Positions 6,664-7,805 of a DNA stretch of 7,805 bases are shown here, piece by piece; positions within the stretch are counted from its first letter, which is position 1, and every line of letters starts with the position of its first letter. A program made the position numbers and the translations under genes. Origin of the DNA: Methanobacteriota archaeon (lineage in GTDB: Archaea > Methanobacteriota > Methanobacteria > Methanobacteriales > Methanobacteriaceae); the NCBI GenBank assembly GCA_023440975.1, contig JAEZRD010000037.1, forward strand, positions 1 to 7,805, in the 5' to 3' direction. The notes under the pieces are model-generated. The model did not search any database, had not been told where the DNA came from, and saw only the letters and a program-made list of their open reading frames with translations.

Positions 6664-6681
6664 TTAAAAAGTACTTTTTAA
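6664..6681. promoter_or_regulatory. 18-bp perfect palindrome in the flavoprotein 1 leader
   Basis: TTAAAAAGTACTTTTTAA is perfectly self-complementary and sits 25 bases before the ATG of flavoprotein 1, near its expected RNA start (about 6677 if the TATA at 6699-6708 is used). It could be an operator at which a bound dimer blocks transcription, or form a hairpin in the leader just before the GAGGT site. Its central GTAC is unlike the neighbouring ATAAC-type repeats, so a different protein may bind. Confidence 0.45.
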
Positions 6682-6693
6682 GATTAAAATTTT

Positions 6694-6878
6694 CACAATT
6701 GTTATAAAACAATCGTTATTATTAGATTTGTTAAACTTACTTATAAATGTTATGATAACAATGTTAAACTTATAGCTTAATAACACTGTTAAAATTTCTT
6801 ATAACAACGTTAAATCATCATATAACGCTGTTAAAGATTATTAAAAAAATATAAATCGTTTAATTCACAGCGTTATAA
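6694..6878. repeat. Array of ATAAC-N3-GTTAAA repeats
   Basis: Four direct 14-bp copies lie at 6755-6768, 6780-6793, 6801-6814 and 6822-6835, with N3 being AAT, ACT, AAC and GCT. Start-to-start steps are 25, 21 and 21 bases, so the last three copies lie on the same face of the helix. Each copy is itself a partial dyad (TAAC-N3-GTTA). Degenerate or inverted copies extend it: TTCACAGCGTTATAAA (6865 on), CACAATTGTTATAAAA (6694-6709), ACAATCGTTATT (6709-6720), and a half copy GTTAAACTTA at 6730-6739 repeated at 6763-6772. A 13-bp inverted repeat TGTTATGATAACA (6748-6760) overlaps copy one. A multi-site operator or activator region for flavoprotein 1 is the best reading. No protein known to bind this motif can be named. 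Confidence 0.7.
6699..6708 (-). promoter_or_regulatory. Putative TATA box of flavoprotein 1
   Basis: On the minus strand the stretch reads TTTTATAACA, 60 to 70 bases before the ATG, predicting a leader of about 35 to 40 bases. It is embedded in a degenerate copy of the ATAAC repeat (6694-6708) and adjoins another (6709-6720), so a protein bound to these repeats would cover the core promoter. Confidence 0.4.
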
Positions 6879-6983
6879 AAAAATAATAAACATAAAAAAT
6901 AATAAAAAAACAGACCATTAATATAAAAAAAATATTAAAATTAAATATAAATTATTAAAAAATAAAAAAAAAGAGAATAAAAT
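6879..6983. other. Featureless AT-rich stretch with 3' terminator
   Basis: The stretch between the repeat array and the end of flavoprotein 2 is nearly all A and T, with no gene or dyad of note. Its right end (6964-6972) gives T9 on the minus strand, 11 bases past the flavoprotein 2 stop, and further T runs follow toward 6890. Confidence 0.5.
6964..6972 (-). terminator. Oligo-T terminator of flavoprotein 2
   Basis: Nine consecutive T on the minus strand lie 11 bases after the stop codon, with further T-rich tracts behind them. This separates flavoprotein 2 from flavoprotein 1, so the paralogues are most likely independent transcripts despite lying in tandem. Confidence 0.5.
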
Positions 6984-7517
6984 TTATAAAGCTTTTCCTG
7001 CTTCATATGCTTCTTTTAATTTATTTTCTTGTTCTTTAACATCTCCGGGTTCTAGAACTTCACCTACATCCAATGAAGTTACATTCCAACCTAATGTGCC
7101 GAATAATCCATTAATAAATTCTATACTGTCGTTTAATCCTCCTTCAGGCATTCCATGTGTATACATTAATAATGCATTTCCATTGAAGCTTTTTTGTGGA
7201 TTAGTAAATACACTGTAAAATCGGTCCACTAATATTTTTGCTTGAGCTGTCATTTGTCCAAAGTAGATAGGTGTAGCTAAAATTATATTATCACTTTCTA
7301 ATAAGCTTTCTATAACTTCTACTGCATCATCTTGTGTTATACAATCTATTCCATCTCCACAATGACCACATGCATGGCATGGTTCCATGTTTAAATCATC
7401 TAAATAATATTTAATGACTTCTGCACCGTTTTCTTCTGCACCACGAATTGCTTCATCTATAAGTATGTCACAGTTTCCACTTTTACGTGGACTTGCTAAA
7501 ATTGCTGTTACTCTCAT
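6984..7517 (-). CDS. Iron-sulfur flavoprotein (Isf-like), copy 2
   Basis: From the ATG at 7517 the protein has 177 residues and is roughly half identical to the flavoprotein at 6097-6639, including the unbroken stretch CHACGHCGDGIDC. The classic FMN loop SPRKSGN (9-15) is intact. Cysteines 47, 50, 53 and 59 form the C-x2-C-x2-C-x5-C [4Fe-4S] motif of the Isf group, and TPIYFGQMTAQAK covers the flavin. An electron-transfer or peroxide/O2-reducing role is inferred from the family. An ATG at 7523 is in frame, but it lies only 2 bases from the GAGG at 7526-7529, while the ATG at 7517 lies 8 bases away and aligns with the start of the paralogue, so 7517 is preferred. High DNA identity around the cysteine motif points to a tandem duplication. 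Confidence 0.88.
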   Translation of the reverse strand: MRVTAILASPRKSGNCDILIDEAIRGAEENGAEVIKYYLDDLNMEPCHACGHCGDGIDCITQDDAVEVIESLLESDNIILATPIYFGQMTAQAKILVDRFYSVFTNPQKSFNGNALLMYTHGMPEGGLNDSIEFINGLFGTLGWNVTSLDVGEVLEPGDVKEQENKLKEAYEAGKAL

Positions 7518-7756
7518 AATCATTTCCTCGGTTAATAAATTTTTTTTATTGTTGATAATGTTAATAGTTTACTTCAACAACTATACTTTATTTTTTTTAA
7601 TATTTAAATATTCAAGTAACAATAAAGTTACCTAAAAATTTTATTATCTACAAAAAAATCCTATTTATAAAACTTTTATATAAAGAAAACATAAATATAA
7701 CAAATATAGAATGATTTAAAACAGATAACCATTACAAAAAAATACTTAAAATAAAA
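7518..7756. promoter_or_regulatory. Divergent promoter region between flavoprotein 2 and the next gene
   Basis: The gap is about 240 bp. TTGTTGA (7549-7555) pairs with TCAACAA (7574-7580), a 7-bp inverted repeat in the likely flavoprotein 2 leader. AATATTTAAATATT (7599-7612) is a 14-bp palindrome that may hold its TATA box. GTAAC (7616-7620) and GTTAC (7627-7631) form a second dyad with a 6-base spacer. A strong plus-strand TATA box, TTTTATATAAA, lies at 7674-7684 and would start RNA near 7705, about 50 bases before the ATG at 7757. No gene is seen in the gap. Confidence 0.5.
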
Positions 7757-7805
7757 ATGGATAAAAATAAAATGAAAGAAACATTAAACCTTAAATCCAC
7801 ATACC
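7757..7805 (+). CDS. Start of an unidentified gene, cut by the window end
   Basis: The frame from ATG 7757 is open to the window end and gives 16 codons starting MDKNKMKETLNLKSTY. A second in-frame ATG at 7772 could be the true start. Support comes from the strong TATA box at 7674-7684 and from C-ending or A-ending codons like those at the 5' ends of the ligase and cat-like genes. No clear ribosome binding site is present. Too little is visible to name a function, and a chance open frame is not excluded. Confidence 0.4.
   Translation, partial: MDKNKMKETLNLKSTY

Noticed and set aside
6755..6835. Regular repeats resembling a CRISPR array
   Set aside because: The repeat is only 14 bp and the intervals 7 to 11 bp, far too short for CRISPR repeats and spacers, and the copies vary in the centre.
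7521..7523. Upstream ATG as start of flavoprotein 2
   Set aside because: It is only 2 bases from the GAGG site; the ATG at 7517 has proper spacing and aligns with the paralogue.
7414..7635. Plus-strand open frame overlapping the start of flavoprotein 2
   Set aside because: Its first part is antisense to a conserved gene, its second part is low-complexity promoter DNA, and no ribosome binding site precedes it.

Overview
The window is very AT-rich DNA that looks like a gut methanogen of the order Methanobacteriales, most probably Methanosphaera or a close relative. This is inferred from base composition, archaeal TATA boxes of the TTTATATA kind, GGAGG-type ribosome binding sites, oligo-T terminators, and gene content: a methanogen-type Mrp/ApbC ATPase and two flavoproteins carrying the Isf four-cysteine motif. 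No rRNA, tRNA, transposase or CRISPR array was seen. Species identity cannot be settled from the sequence alone.

Layout. Positions 2-1321 (+) hold a glutamate-cysteine ligase-like gene cut off by the window start. It converges on an Mrp/ApbC iron-sulfur carrier ATPase (1359-2210, -), and the two share a 12-bp stem between their ends. A divergent promoter region with a 20-bp perfect palindrome separates mrp from a chloramphenicol-acetyltransferase-fold gene (2398-3027, +), which converges on a glutamate decarboxylase (3084-4472, -). Next come a divergently transcribed small protein of unknown function (4603-5142, +) and a membrane transporter of the auxin efflux carrier family (5155-6057, -), whose stop codons lie only 12 bp apart. 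Two paralogous iron-sulfur flavoproteins follow on the minus strand (6097-6639 and 6984-7517). The window ends with the first codons of another plus-strand gene (from 7757).

Most genes look like independent, stress- or redox-related accessory functions rather than one pathway. Two act on glutamate (glutamate-cysteine ligase, glutamate decarboxylase), two are flavin/Fe-S redox proteins, and one (Mrp) delivers Fe-S clusters, so a loose thiol/redox theme is possible but not proven. gad, the 4603 gene and the transporter use T-ending codons throughout, whereas the ligase, mrp and cat genes start with C-ending codons and shift to T-ending ones.

The most unusual non-coding structure is the 344-bp gap upstream of the first flavoprotein. 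It carries four copies of ATAAC-N3-GTTAAA, three of them exactly 21 bp apart, with degenerate and inverted copies on both sides, followed by an 18-bp palindrome next to the start of the gene. It looks like a multi-site operator for an unidentified DNA-binding protein.
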